Shown here: piece after piece, positions 8,808 through 17,268 of the stretch
Position numbering within the stretch: position 1 is the first letter of the stretch
Layout of the letters: each line of letters starts with the position of its first letter
Assembly: GCA_035326025.1 (NCBI GenBank)
Contig: DAOKYT010000001.1
Location: 53,953 to 117,952, forward strand
Length of the DNA stretch: 64,000 nucleotides
Direction of reading: 5' to 3'
DNA from: Amarobacter sp035326025
GTDB lineage: Bacteria > Chloroflexota > Dehalococcoidia > Tepidiformales > Tepidiformaceae
Position numbers and translations under genes: made by a program
The notes under the pieces: model-generated
Seen by the model: only the letters and a program-made list of their open reading frames with translations
Told to the model about the DNA's origin: nothing
Databases searched by the model: none

Positions 8808-8873
8808 CGTACGCTCCCGCCCCGAATGGCCGCGTAAGGCCCCTCGGCGACGGACGCTAACCGCGCCACGCCC

Positions 8874-8879
8874 TATACT
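8874..8879 (+). promoter_or_regulatory. -10 element (TATACT) of the pheS-pheT operon
   Basis: TATACT ends 10 nt before the pheS ATG with no Shine-Dalgarno in between, giving a leaderless or nearly leaderless mRNA. Confidence 0.5.
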
Positions 8880-8889
8880 TCGAAGTCCC

Positions 8890-9948
8890 ATGCCTGATCG
8901 AGATCCGCGTATCGAGAGCCTGCGCACCGAGGCGCTGGCAGCGCTCGCCTCGGCTTCCGACGAAGCCGGGCTGGAGCAGTGGCGCATCACCTATTTCGGT
9001 CGCCAGGATGGCCGGGTGAGCGCGCTCCTCCGATCGATCAAGGATGTCCCGGCCAGCCAGCGCGCGGCCTTTGGCGCCGCCGCGAACGCCGCCAGGGCCG
9101 AGCTTGAAGCCGCCTTCGATGCCCGCCGCGATGAGCTCAAGCGAGCGGCCCTGGAAGCGCTCACCACCCGGGCCGCCCTCGACGTCACCCTGCCCGGCAG
9201 GCCTCAGCCCCTTGGCCGCCTTCACCCGGTGACGCAGACCATGCGCGATTGCCTTGCCGCCTTCAGGGAGATGGGCTTCCGTGTCGCCGAAGGCCCCGAG
9301 GTCGAGTGGGCCCGCTATAACTTCGATGCCGCCCGCATTCCCGAGGATCACCCCGCCCGCGACATGTGGGACACCATCTGGGTGAACACGCTCGTCGATG
9401 GGCAGCGCAACATGCTCCTTCGCACGCACACCACACCGAACCAGATCCGGGTGATGGAACGCACACCGGAACCACCGGTGCGCGTCGTGGTGCCCGGCAA
9501 GTGCTACCGCCAGGAAGCCACCGACGCGACGCACGAGTGGATGCTCACCCAGATCGAGGGCCTGGCGGTCGACGAAGGGGTCCGCCTGACGGACCTTAAG
9601 GGCGTGCTCTACGGCTGGGCCCGCAAGATGTTCGGCGCCGACCGCAAGATCATCTTCCACCACAGTTACTTCCCCTTCGTCGAGCCCGGCATCGAGATGG
9701 CGATCGACTGCTTCATCTGCCGTGGCAATGGGGCCTCCTGCCACACCTGCCACGGCACCGGCTGGATCGAGATCCTTGGCGCCGGGATGGTCCACCCCGA
9801 AATCATCGATAACGCCGGCTACGACTCCTCCCGGGTGACCGGTTTCGCATTTGGCGTTGGCGTCGAACGCGTCGCCCTCCTCCGCTGGGGCATCGAAGAC
9901 ATCCGGAACTTCTACGCAAACGACATCCGCTTCCTGAGCCAGTTTTAG
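8890..9948 (+). CDS. pheS: phenylalanyl-tRNA synthetase alpha subunit
   Basis: Catalytic alpha chain (352 residues) of the tetrameric class II synthetase that charges tRNA-Phe. An N-terminal coiled coil (about 1-85) is followed by HPVTQTMRDCLAAFREMGF, then the class II motif 2 (GKCYRQEATDATHEWM) and motif 3 (GFAFGVGVERVALLRWGI). A cysteine-rich insertion, CFICRGNGASCHTCHGTGW, looks like a zinc knuckle; this insert is found in a subset of bacterial PheS. It begins at the ATG just after a TATACT box. The partner pheT follows after an inserted small gene. Confidence 0.95.
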   Translation: MPDRDPRIESLRTEALAALASASDEAGLEQWRITYFGRQDGRVSALLRSIKDVPASQRAAFGAAANAARAELEAAFDARRDELKRAALEALTTRAALDVTLPGRPQPLGRLHPVTQTMRDCLAAFREMGFRVAEGPEVEWARYNFDAARIPEDHPARDMWDTIWVNTLVDGQRNMLLRTHTTPNQIRVMERTPEPPVRVVVPGKCYRQEATDATHEWMLTQIEGLAVDEGVRLTDLKGVLYGWARKMFGADRKIIFHHSYFPFVEPGIEMAIDCFICRGNGASCHTCHGTGWIEILGAGMVHPEIIDNAGYDSSRVTGFAFGVGVERVALLRWGIEDIRNFYANDIRFLSQF

Positions 9949-9953
9949 GAGCT

Positions 9954-9980
9954 GTTGGCCGTTGGCTATTGGCCGTTAGC
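9954..9980 (+). repeat. left flank of inverted repeat around the four-helix-bundle gene
   Basis: Short degenerate tandem units of the type GTTGGCC/GTTGGCT/ATTGGCC/GTTAGC. GTTGGCCGTTGGC (9954-9966) is the exact reverse complement of 10399-10411 on the far side of the small gene. The block starts 6 nt after the pheS stop. Confidence 0.75.
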
Positions 9981-9996
9981 AAGGAGCACAGGCTTT

Positions 9997-10440
9997 ATGC
10001 GACCGTTTCGGGAACTCAGAGTCTGGGAGGAATCCCATCAGCTCACCCTTGATGTTTACCGCGCGACGGGCTTGTTCCCGAATGACGATCGCTTTGCGCT
10101 GACGAGTCAACTGCGCCGCGTTGCATATTCCGCGCCGTCTAACGTCGTCGAGGGCACATCGAGGGGAGACACGGAGTGCCGTCAGTTTCTCAGAGTTGCG
10201 CTCGGTTCTGCAGCCGAGCTGGAGCACGGCCTTCCTCTTGCGCGCGACATTGGCTACCTCGCCAACGCAGAACACGACTCCCTCACCGCAAGGACTCTGA
10301 CTGTCAAACGGATGCTGAACGCCTTCATCGCCCGCATGAACGCAACTATCGATTCCCGCGCCAACAAGCTGCCCGTGGCCGGTAGCCAGCAGCCAGCGGC
10401 CAACGGCCAACGGCCCGGCACGATGGAGCCGGCACCATGA
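9997..10440 (+). CDS. four-helix bundle protein (S23 / 23S rRNA intervening-sequence family)
   Basis: About 147 residues, with the family hallmarks RELRVWEESHQLTLDVYRAT, FALTSQLRRVAYSAPSNVVEGTSRG and the EFLRVALGSAAELE-like segment (here QFLRVALGSAAELE). The family forms pentameric four-helix bundles; it was first seen in 23S rRNA intervening sequences and is related to Avd of diversity-generating retroelements. AAGGAG precedes the ATG at 9997. The last ~20 codons are written across the right-hand repeat and overlap the pheT start (ATGA), so pheT may now rely on coupling to this gene. Base composition is lower in GC than pheS and pheT, which suggests insertion. The function of free-standing members is unknown. 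Confidence 0.85.
   Translation: MRPFRELRVWEESHQLTLDVYRATGLFPNDDRFALTSQLRRVAYSAPSNVVEGTSRGDTECRQFLRVALGSAAELEHGLPLARDIGYLANAEHDSLTARTLTVKRMLNAFIARMNATIDSRANKLPVAGSQQPAANGQRPGTMEPAP
10382..10417 (+). repeat. right flank of inverted repeat around the four-helix-bundle gene
   Basis: GGTAGCCAGCAGCCAGCGGCC is followed by tandem CAACGGC units. 10399-10411 is the exact reverse complement of 9954-9966. It encodes the C-terminal tail of the small protein and ends about 20 nt before the pheT start. Confidence 0.75.
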
Positions 10441-12857
10441 AACTGTCCCTCAACTGGCTTCGCGACTTCGTTGAAGTCGACCTGCCCGTTCCCGAGCTGG
10501 CCCGGCGCCTCATCGACGCCACGGCGGAGGTGGAGGGCTGGGAAACCATCGGGGCCCAATGGGATCCGGACAAGATCCGCGTGGCAAAGGTTCTCGCCGT
10601 TGAGCCCCACCCCAACGCCGACCGCCTGCGCCTGGTCACCGTCGACGCCGGGAGTGGCACGCGGCAGGTGGTCTGCGGCGCGCCAAATGTGGCGGTGGGG
10701 CAAAAGGTGGCCTTCGCCACCGAGGGCGCGCGGCTGCGTGATGGCCACACTGGCGAGCCCACCGTGCTCAAGCTCCGCCCCATCCGCGGGGTCGAGTCCG
10801 CCGGCATGGTCCTCAGCGAGAAGGAGCTCGGCCTGAGCGAGGAACACGAAGGCATCCTCGTCCTGCCAGGGGACGCCGAGATTGGCCGCCCGCTCGCCGA
10901 GGTCCTCGGCGATGTGGTCTTCGACATCTCCACCTGGGCCAACCGCGCCGACCTGCTTGGCGTCCTCGGATTCGCCCGCGAGACGGCGGTGCTCACCGGC
11001 AAGGTGCTGCGCGAGCCCGATCGCTCGTACTCCGTCTCGGAGCGCCATGCCGGCGACTGCATCTCGGTGACTATCGATGCCCCCGACCTCTGCCGCCGCT
11101 TCACCGCCTCCGTCATCGAGAACGTCACCGTCGCGCCATCGCCCCGGTGGATGCAGGAACGCCTGCTCAAGGCCGGCATGCGGCCAATCAACAACGTCGT
11201 CGATATCACCAACTACGTGATGCTCGAGACGGGACAACCCCTCCACGCATTCGACTATGACCTCGTGCGCGGCAGGAAGATCGTCGCGCGGCGGGCCTCG
11301 CCCGGCGAAAAGCTGGTCACTCTCGATGGCGTCGAGCGCGAGTTCGACGCCGAAATGCTGCTCATCTGCGATGGTGGCGGGCCCGTCGGCATCGCGGGCG
11401 TCATGGGCGGCGGCAACAGCGAGGTGAGCGAACGCACCCGGAACGTCCTGCTCGAAGTCGCGAATTTTCGCGCCGGCTCCATCCGGCGCACGTCCACGCT
11501 CTTGAAGCTCCGCACGGAGGCGTCGCTGCGGTTCGAAAAGGGCATCGGCCCCGAGATGGCGGAGTATGCACAGCGCCGGGCCCTCCACCTGTTCGCACAG
11601 CTCACCGGCGGCTCGGTCGCCGCCGGCCTCGTCGATGTCTATCCCGGCAAGCAGCCACGGCCCACCATCATCGTCGAGTCCGAGCGTATCGCCCGGGTCC
11701 TGGGGATCGATGTTCCCGTGGACGACGTGCGCCGGATCCTCACCGGCCTCGGGTTTGGTTGCCACTTCGTCCCACCCGGCACGTACAGCGTACAGCCGCC
11801 CGATTGGCGCCCGGACGTGGAAATCCCGGACGACGTCATCGAGGATATCGGCCGCATCCACGGGTACGACAAGCTTCCCGCGACCAGGTTGCGCGGTACC
11901 CTCCCCGACCCCGAGCCCAACCCGCTCATGGACCTCCGCGAACGCGTGCGCGACCTGGCCGCCGCAACCGGGTTCCAGGAGATCATCACCTACACCCTCA
12001 CCGAAAAGGCAAAGCTCGACCTCATGGTGCCGCCTGGTGACCCGCTCCGCCACGAGCCACTGGCCGTCGTAAACCCGGTCGCGGCCCAGCACACGTACCT
12101 GCGCACCTCCGTCCGTCCCTCGGTGCTGGAAACGTTCGCAACGAACCGGCGGCATGCCGAGACCGGCCTGCGGCTGTTCGAGATCGGCTTCGAGTACCTG
12201 CCCGCGGAGGCCGACCTCCCCCACGAGCGTCCCGTGCTGTGCGCGGTCCTTGGCGGCCCGAGGGAGACGCGCTGGGGCCGGCCCGCCGCGGAGCACCTCG
12301 ACTTCTTCGACGCGAAAGGCGCCGTCGAGGCCATCTTCGACCGTCTCGGCATCCGCGTAACATTCGCGCCGCGCAACGAATTCGGCCTGCTGGAAGGCCA
12401 CACGGCCGAGGTGCGCGCCGGCAAGGATGTGCTCGGCATCGTTGGCCAGGTGCACCCCGAGACCGCACGCGCATTTGACATCGACGAGCCCGTCTTCCTC
12501 GCCGAACTCTGGCTCGAGGACATGGTGCGGCATCTTCCCGAGCGCCCCGAGTACGCTGCGCCGTCGAAGTTCCCGGAGGTGCGGCAGGACCTCGCGCTCG
12601 TCGTCGACGCCGCAACCCCCGCTGGCCGCGTCCTGGAGCTCGTGCGCTCTCACCGGAGTGGCGGCGTCAGGATCCGTGCCGATGTCTTCGACGAGTACCG
12701 CGGCGCCGGCGTCCCCGAGGGCAAGAAGTCGCTTGCGCTGCGGCTGCGCTTCCAGGCCGGCGATCGGACGCTGACCGACAGCGATGTCGCGAAAATCCAG
12801 CAAGGGCTGCTGGTGCGGCTCGGGAAGGAACTCGGCGCCTCGCTGCGCGGCGGCTGA
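10437..12857 (+). CDS. pheT: phenylalanyl-tRNA synthetase beta subunit
   Basis: An 806-residue beta chain with the full domain set. There is an EMAP/tRNA-binding domain (about 40-150), B3/B4 editing domains (about 205-400), B5 with IPDDVIEDIGRIHGYD (about 410-475), the catalytic-like core and a C-terminal FDX-ACB anticodon-binding domain (about 712-805, KFPEVRQDLALVVD). It hydrolyses mischarged Tyr-tRNA-Phe and supports the alpha subunit. The ATG overlaps the stop of the inserted four-helix-bundle gene. Length is normal for the family. Confidence 0.95.
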   Translation: MKLSLNWLRDFVEVDLPVPELARRLIDATAEVEGWETIGAQWDPDKIRVAKVLAVEPHPNADRLRLVTVDAGSGTRQVVCGAPNVAVGQKVAFATEGARLRDGHTGEPTVLKLRPIRGVESAGMVLSEKELGLSEEHEGILVLPGDAEIGRPLAEVLGDVVFDISTWANRADLLGVLGFARETAVLTGKVLREPDRSYSVSERHAGDCISVTIDAPDLCRRFTASVIENVTVAPSPRWMQERLLKAGMRPINNVVDITNYVMLETGQPLHAFDYDLVRGRKIVARRASPGEKLVTLDGVEREFDAEMLLICDGGGPVGIAGVMGGGNSEVSERTRNVLLEVANFRAGSIRRTSTLLKLRTEASLRFEKGIGPEMAEYAQRRALHLFAQLTGGSVAAGLVDVYPGKQPRPTIIVESERIARVLGIDVPVDDVRRILTGLGFGCHFVPPGTYSVQPPDWRPDVEIPDDVIEDIGRIHGYDKLPATRLRGTLPDPEPNPLMDLRERVRDLAAATGFQEIITYTLTEKAKLDLMVPPGDPLRHEPLAVVNPVAAQHTYLRTSVRPSVLETFATNRRHAETGLRLFEIGFEYLPAEADLPHERPVLCAVLGGPRETRWGRPAAEHLDFFDAKGAVEAIFDRLGIRVTFAPRNEFGLLEGHTAEVRAGKDVLGIVGQVHPETARAFDIDEPVFLAELWLEDMVRHLPERPEYAAPSKFPEVRQDLALVVDAATPAGRVLELVRSHRSGGVRIRADVFDEYRGAGVPEGKKSLALRLRFQAGDRTLTDSDVAKIQQGLLVRLGKELGASLRGG

Positions 12858-12872
12858 GCGCCCTCGCCCGGG

Positions 12873-13961
12873 TCAGACGCGCTCTTCGGCATGCCTGCCG
12901 CGTCCACGGAGGCTGAGCACTCGCGCGGAGTTCCACATCGAGGACCCGTAACCCAGCACCAGGACCAGGGCGATCGCGAACAGCCCCACGGCGCTACCGA
13001 CCACGGCTGAGCCCATGCTCTTGTACCAGATGTGGGCCAGCAAGGCGCCCCCACAAAACACCACCGTGAGCGCGTAGGTGGCCAGTGTTACCTGCAGTGC
13101 CGAGAGCCCGAGCAGCCGTTCGATCCGGTCGTGGAAATGGTCGAAGTCCGCCAGCATGGGGTGCTTTCCATCCAGGAAACGGCGCAGGAAGGCCACCCCT
13201 GTGTCGAGGAGCGGCAGGCCCAACGCGACGACCGGGATGTAGAGCGGCACCCGGCCCGTCGAGTCGAGCGACCCCGCCACACTCAACCCGGCGATGGTGA
13301 ACCCGAGCAGGTAGGCGCCGGAATCCCCGAGAAACCGGCTTGCCCTCGTCAGGTTGAACGGGAGGAACCCGAGCGAGGCGCCCGCCAGCGCGGCGAAGAG
13401 CATGGCAATCAGGTCGTGGCCGAGGTCCCACGCGATGTACGACATGGTAGCCGCCACCATGGCGCCAATCCCGGCCGCCACGCCGTCTCGCCCGTCGATG
13501 AGGTTAATCGCGTTGGTCACGGAGACGATCCAGAGGACCGTGACCAGCGGGTCGCTGAACCCCAGCTCGAGGGTCCCGCCTCCCGGCAGCGTCATCTGGC
13601 CAATCTGGAAGCCGCTCAGGTAGAGCACCACCGCCGCAGCCACCTGGGTAGCCAGCTTGACCGGCCAGTCGACATCGCGGAAGTCATCACGAGCACCCAC
13701 GGCGCACACCGCGGCACCACACGCCGCGAGTGCCACGAGCTGCCGGAAATCGCCGGAAATGAAGTCGCGTGCCTGCTCCGAAAAGAGCGCCATCACGAAC
13801 GGGGCCGCGACGAACGCCGCCAGGATGCTCAGGCCGCCGATCTTGGGGATGAGCTCGCCCCGCCGGCCCGCCTTCGTCGGCAGCCGCAACAGCGCCGTCA
13901 ACGGAAACGCGACCAGGAATGCGGCAACGGCTGTCCCGACTTCGAGGCCCAAGGATCGCAC
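12873..13961 (-). CDS. polyprenyl-phosphate GlcNAc-1-phosphate transferase (WecA/TagO-like)
   Basis: Integral membrane protein of 362 residues, about ten helices, of the MraY/WecA family. Signatures: PKIGGLSILAAF near the N terminus, the DDFRDVDWPVKL metal-binding DD motif, TNAINLIDGRDGVAAG (the NxxDGxDG motif with Leu replaced by Arg) and FLGDSGAYLLGF. Family members start undecaprenyl-linked glycans such as O-antigen, teichoic acid or arabinogalactan by transferring a HexNAc-phosphate to the lipid. mraY proper is in the dcw operon, so this one probably serves a surface polysaccharide. The GTG start has a TAGGAT 25 nt upstream and a weak AGG. Confidence 0.88.
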   Translation of the reverse strand: MRSLGLEVGTAVAAFLVAFPLTALLRLPTKAGRRGELIPKIGGLSILAAFVAAPFVMALFSEQARDFISGDFRQLVALAACGAAVCAVGARDDFRDVDWPVKLATQVAAAVVLYLSGFQIGQMTLPGGGTLELGFSDPLVTVLWIVSVTNAINLIDGRDGVAAGIGAMVAATMSYIAWDLGHDLIAMLFAALAGASLGFLPFNLTRASRFLGDSGAYLLGFTIAGLSVAGSLDSTGRVPLYIPVVALGLPLLDTGVAFLRRFLDGKHPMLADFDHFHDRIERLLGLSALQVTLATYALTVVFCGGALLAHIWYKSMGSAVVGSAVGLFAIALVLVLGYGSSMWNSARVLSLRGRGRHAEERV

Positions 13962-14200
13962 CCTGCCGGCAAGTGCGCCGTCGCACGAATCCTACGCGCG
14001 ATCGACCGGCCGGTCAGCCGGTAGCGGCCTTCCCTCCCCGGGCCCGGAGCTCGGCCATCGCCATGTTGCGTGTGACCGCGAGCCCGGGCGTTCCGCCGGT
14101 TCGTTGAGCCGGGCGCCCACCCATGGATCACCAGCACCGGGTAGCTGATGAGCGCGACGCCGAAACCGGGGCGTGCGCCGCCGGAGTTTGGGCAGCCCCA
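13962..14200. other. intergenic region, no convincing gene
   Basis: About 240 bp between the transferase and the TetR gene. Short open frames exist on the minus strand but lack ribosome sites, consistent codon bias or a recognisable product. I see a TAGGAT element at its transferase end and nothing else. Confidence 0.4.
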
Positions 14201-14806
14201 TCACGACCGATCGCCTCCCCGGCCGGTGGGCTGTAACCCCTCGAGCATGATCGTCAGGTACATCGCAACCGATTCTTCCGGGCCCACCGGAAAGCGCTCC
14301 GGCATCATCTGGTGCAGCATCCCGTGGGCGAAGATGGTCGCGATCAATGCCTGCGCCGCCACGACGGGGTGGACGTCACCGCGGATGAGCCCGCGTTCCT
14401 GCGCGGCGGCCAGGTAGCGCTCCACCTGGTCCGAGACATAACGGCCGGTGCCGGTCAGCCGATCGTCGAGCGCGCGATGGTGCCCCCATTCGCCAAGGCT
14501 CGTGCGCACCGCGCGGTGCGCGGCGGCGAAGCCGGACAGCGTGGCGGTCAGAAACTGGCCAAGCTCGCCGGCCACGTCGCGCGGGGCCGCCGGCAGCGGT
14601 ACCGCCGCCAGCATTGCGATCGAAGAGGCGACCTGCCAGTCGATTGCGGCCGCCAGCAGTTCTTCCTTGCTTGCGAAGTGACGGAAAAGCGTGACCTCGT
14701 TGACCCTGGCCCGGGCAGCGATCTTTCGCGTGGTGGCGCCGCGGAATCCCTCCTCGGCGAACACGGCGCTTGCTGCCTCAAGGAGCCGTTCGTGCACGTT
14801 GTCCAC
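14201..14806 (-). CDS. TetR family transcriptional regulator
   Basis: A 201-residue repressor-type regulator. The N-terminal helix-turn-helix (about 8-55) reads RLLEAASAVFAEEGFRGATTR followed by ARVNEVTLFRHFASKEELL. The all-helical C-terminal domain (about 75-190) is the effector-binding/dimerisation part. GTG start with a TAGGCT element 6 nt upstream and no Shine-Dalgarno. It is divergent from a phosphatase gene, and a 12-bp palindrome lies between them over its own likely -35. It probably represses itself and perhaps the phosphatase gene; the ligand is unknown. Confidence 0.9.
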   Translation of the reverse strand: MDNVHERLLEAASAVFAEEGFRGATTRKIAARARVNEVTLFRHFASKEELLAAAIDWQVASSIAMLAAVPLPAAPRDVAGELGQFLTATLSGFAAAHRAVRTSLGEWGHHRALDDRLTGTGRYVSDQVERYLAAAQERGLIRGDVHPVVAAQALIATIFAHGMLHQMMPERFPVGPEESVAMYLTIMLEGLQPTGRGGDRS

Positions 14807-14812
14807 GGAGCC

Positions 14813-14818
14813 AGCCTA
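14813..14818 (-). promoter_or_regulatory. -10 element of the TetR gene (leaderless)
   Basis: TAGGCT on the minus strand, 6 nt before the GTG at 14806. The geometry is identical to that of the small Cys4-protein gene at 34035. Confidence 0.5.
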
Positions 14819-14824
14819 GCGACC

Positions 14825-14836
14825 GCAAGCGCTTGC
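14825..14836. promoter_or_regulatory. candidate TetR operator palindrome
   Basis: GCAAGCGCTTGC is a perfect 12-bp palindrome in the 73-bp region between two divergent genes. It is about 7 bp upstream of the tetR -10, so bound protein would block the -35 zone. Assignment to this TetR protein is inference. Confidence 0.5.
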
Positions 14837-14879
14837 TTGCAATGACGCCGCCCCGTCCCGCCCGCTACCATCATCGTGA

Positions 14880-15386
14880 GTGCTCGAAGACCCCTCTGTC
14901 CAGCTTCGCACCGGCCACGATCTCCCGCGGGCAAGCCTCGTGCTGGCTGCCGGAGAGGCCCGCAACCCGCACACCGAGATCTGGATGGGCGGCGCGCGCA
15001 GCCACGTCGGCGATCACGTTTCGGAAACCCTCCTCGCCGCGTCCTGGTTGGTGGACTGCGCGGGCGACATGTCTCAAGCCTACCGCACGGCCGCCGGCCT
15101 CTGGGTGTCCTGCGTCTTCGCCGACCACGATGGCCCACTTCCGCCCTGGCTCCGCATCGACCAGGTGGTCGCAGACGCCGCGAGGGCCGCACGCGGCGAC
15201 CACCCGGAACCGCCGCGGCGCATCTACGTGATGTGCACCCACGGCATGAACCGCAGTGGCCTGGTCACCGGCCTGGTGCTCCGGGAGCTCGGCATCGATG
15301 GCGCCGAAGCCATCGAGCGCATCCGCGCCGCCCGCCCCGGCGCGCTCTCGAACCTCCACTTCCGCGACATGCTCCTCTACTCCTGA
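14880..15386 (+). CDS. protein-tyrosine / dual-specificity phosphatase
   Basis: A 168-residue protein with the cysteine phosphatase P-loop C-T-H-G-M-N-R-S at residues 119-126 (nucleophile Cys119, Arg125) and a candidate general-acid Asp at 82 or 84. The fold start WMGGARSH and the helix after the P-loop (GLVTGLVLRELG) match small dual-specificity phosphatases. The GTG start lacks a Shine-Dalgarno; TACCAT ends 8 nt upstream. It is convergent with trmD, overlapping it by 10 nt, and divergent from the TetR gene that may control it. The substrate is unknown. Confidence 0.78.
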   Translation: MLEDPSVQLRTGHDLPRASLVLAAGEARNPHTEIWMGGARSHVGDHVSETLLAASWLVDCAGDMSQAYRTAAGLWVSCVFADHDGPLPPWLRIDQVVADAARAARGDHPEPPRRIYVMCTHGMNRSGLVTGLVLRELGIDGAEAIERIRAARPGALSNLHFRDMLLYS

Positions 15387-16072
15387 GCCGCTTCGCCGTC
15401 GAGCAGGTCCGGCCGGCGTTCCCGGGTCCGTTGCAGCCGCTGCTCCTTCTTCCACTGCTCGATCTTCGCGTGGTGCCCGCTGAGCAATACCTCAGGCACC
15501 TCCCAGCCCCGGTACTCGGCCGGGCGCGTGTACTGCGGGTGCTCCAGCAGCCCATCGGCGAACGACTCATCCTCGGGCGAGACCTCGTCGCCGAGTGCCC
15601 CGGGGATGTGCCGCGCGACCGCGTCGATGAGCACCATCGCCGGCAGCTCGCCGCCCGTCAGGATGTAGTCGCCGATCGAGACCTCGCGGTCGACACAATG
15701 CTCGATGAAACGCTCGTCGACACCCTCGTATCGCCCGCAGACGAGCACCAGCCGCTCGTTCCCGGCAAGTTCCCGCACCAGCCGATCGCTGAGCAGCTCG
15801 CCCTGGGGCGTCAGGTACACGACCAGCCCCGGCGGCCCATCCAGCCCCTGCACGAACTGCAGCGCCCGGTCGAGCACGTCGACGCGCATCACCATCCCCT
15901 GCCCGCCACCGAACGGGTAGTCGTCCACCGACCTGTGGCGATCGGTCGCGTGCTCGCGGATGTCGTGGATGTGCAGATCGAGCAGCCCGTCCTCGCGCGC
16001 CCGCTTGATGATGGAGACATCGAGCGGCCCACGGAAGGCCTCCGGGAACAGGGTCAGGACATCGATTCGCAC
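15377..16072 (-). CDS. trmD: tRNA (guanine-N1-)-methyltransferase
   Basis: TrmD (231 residues) methylates G37 of tRNAs with SAM, preventing +1 frameshifting. The SPOUT trefoil-knot region is seen in LVLVCGRYEGVDERF and SIGDYILTGGELPAMVLIDAVARH. The N terminus MRIDVLTLFPEAF and DYPFGGGQGMVM are diagnostic. The start codon is GTG. It is not in the usual rpsP-rimM-trmD-rplS operon; the neighbours are a lipoprotein gene and moaB. Confidence 0.95.
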   Translation of the reverse strand: MRIDVLTLFPEAFRGPLDVSIIKRAREDGLLDLHIHDIREHATDRHRSVDDYPFGGGQGMVMRVDVLDRALQFVQGLDGPPGLVVYLTPQGELLSDRLVRELAGNERLVLVCGRYEGVDERFIEHCVDREVSIGDYILTGGELPAMVLIDAVARHIPGALGDEVSPEDESFADGLLEHPQYTRPAEYRGWEVPEVLLSGHHAKIEQWKKEQRLQRTRERRPDLLDGEAAQE

Positions 16073-16129
16073 GGCAATGCCACCATTGCCGATCCACGAT
16101 TCAGCGGCAAGGGCGAAGCAGGCGGCCGC

Positions 16130-16681
16130 TCAGTCTCCGGGCGCCACCACGAAGCCGGTGACGCCCTCAACGAACGCGGCCGGCGCCGTCGCGCCGCAAC
16201 CGATTTCCACGAGCACCACCTTCCCCGAAGTGCGTATCCACGCTGCCCGCCCGTCTCCGTTGCCGTCAACAAACACGACCCGGTACGTCTCGCCGACGAT
16301 GTCATCGCTGTCGCGATAGACGGCGTAGAGCTTCCAGTGGTCCCCCGCGCTGCCTGCCCCAAAGAACGCCTCCGTCACCTCGCCAAACTGTTCCGGCACC
16401 CGGTATTCCGCATGGCAGGCGGTCACCTGGAACACCTCGGTGGTGTCCGTTGCGCCCTCCGGGCAGGGCAGTTCGCCCACGTCCGTGGTCCCGGCCGGCA
16501 TGCATTCGCGCTCCACCGCTTCGAGCGAGTCGCGGAATGCGTCGCGGTCGCCATCCAGGACGACCCGGATCGTGGCATCGACGGCCGCGTTGCCGGTCCA
16601 GGCGTCGCGCTCGTCTCCGCCACAAGCCGCGGCGGCAATTGCCATCGCCAGAAGCACAGAAGACTTCAGAACGGGCATCAT
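16130..16681 (-). CDS. putative lipoprotein of unknown function
   Basis: About 183 residues with a lipoprotein signal peptide: MMPVLKSSVLLAMAIAAAAC, the Cys at residue 20 being the lipidation site. The mature part is acidic and contains several cysteines plus an FVDGNGDGRAAW segment reminiscent of a calcium-binding loop or an FG-GAP/EF-hand-like turn. No family was recognised. ATG-ATG at 16681/16678 is chosen because the signal peptide begins there. It may be cotranscribed with moaB upstream and trmD downstream. Confidence 0.7.
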   Translation of the reverse strand: MMPVLKSSVLLAMAIAAAACGGDERDAWTGNAAVDATIRVVLDGDRDAFRDSLEAVERECMPAGTTDVGELPCPEGATDTTEVFQVTACHAEYRVPEQFGEVTEAFFGAGSAGDHWKLYAVYRDSDDIVGETYRVVFVDGNGDGRAAWIRTSGKVVLVEIGCGATAPAAFVEGVTGFVVAPGD

Positions 16682-16754
16682 GCCGCGACCTGGCCCTGGA
16701 ATCGTAGTCTGTTGCACCGGCGATGCAGCATACGGCCTTCCCCGGGCGCCGGCC

Positions 16755-17246
16755 CTATCCGCCCTGCCCGTGTTCAAGCGGCCCCTCCAACAGTTCCGCC
16801 ACGTGCCCCAGCAGCGGCAAGAGCACGTCCATCCCCTGCGCGACCGCCTTCGGGCTCCCCGGCAGGTTCACGATAAGCGTCCGCCCCCGCGTGACCGCTA
16901 CTCCCCTGGTCAGCGCGGCATAGGGCGTGTGCAGCAGGCCATTCTGGATGAGCGCGACCGGGATCCCCGGCACGTCCCGCTCGGCGATGTCCCTCGTGGC
17001 CTCCGGCGTCTGGTCACGGGGCGTCAGCCCCGTCCCTCCCGTGGTCAGGATCACGTCGCAGATCTCCATGTCGGCCCACACACGCAGATGCTCCGCGATG
17101 AGCGCCCGGTCGTCGGCCACGATGTCGTGCCGCACCACCTCGTGACCCGCCTCCAGCAGCATCCGGGCGATGGTTTGCCCCGAGATATCCTCGCGCTCAC
17201 CAGCCGCCCCCTTATCCGATGCCGTCAGGATCGCCACGCGCGCCAC
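16755..17246 (-). CDS. moaB: MoaB/MogA-type molybdopterin adenylyltransferase
   Basis: A 163-residue MogA/MoaB-fold protein. N-terminal VAILTASDKGAAGEREDISG, central DVILTTGGTGLTPRDQTPEAT (molybdopterin-binding loop) and C-terminal LIVNLPGSPKAV are diagnostic. It adenylylates molybdopterin for metal insertion by MoeA, whose gene is 10 kb away. The GTG start has no Shine-Dalgarno; TAGGAT ends 6 nt upstream. Two inverted MraZ-like boxes lie over its likely -35 region. It is divergent from the dcw operon. Confidence 0.92.
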   Translation of the reverse strand: MARVAILTASDKGAAGEREDISGQTIARMLLEAGHEVVRHDIVADDRALIAEHLRVWADMEICDVILTTGGTGLTPRDQTPEATRDIAERDVPGIPVALIQNGLLHTPYAALTRGVAVTRGRTLIVNLPGSPKAVAQGMDVLLPLLGHVAELLEGPLEHGQGG

Positions 17247-17252
17247 GCCCCG

Positions 17253-17258
17253 ATCCTA
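17253..17258 (-). promoter_or_regulatory. -10 element of moaB (leaderless)
   Basis: TAGGAT on the minus strand, separated by 6 nt from the GTG at 17246. Confidence 0.5.
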
Positions 17259-17268
17259 CCGCAAGCCG

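Noticed and set aside
10254..12803. An 849-codon open frame antisense to pheT
   Set aside because: Low-complexity Arg/Gly/Asp composition and no motif; the sense strand encodes a full PheT.
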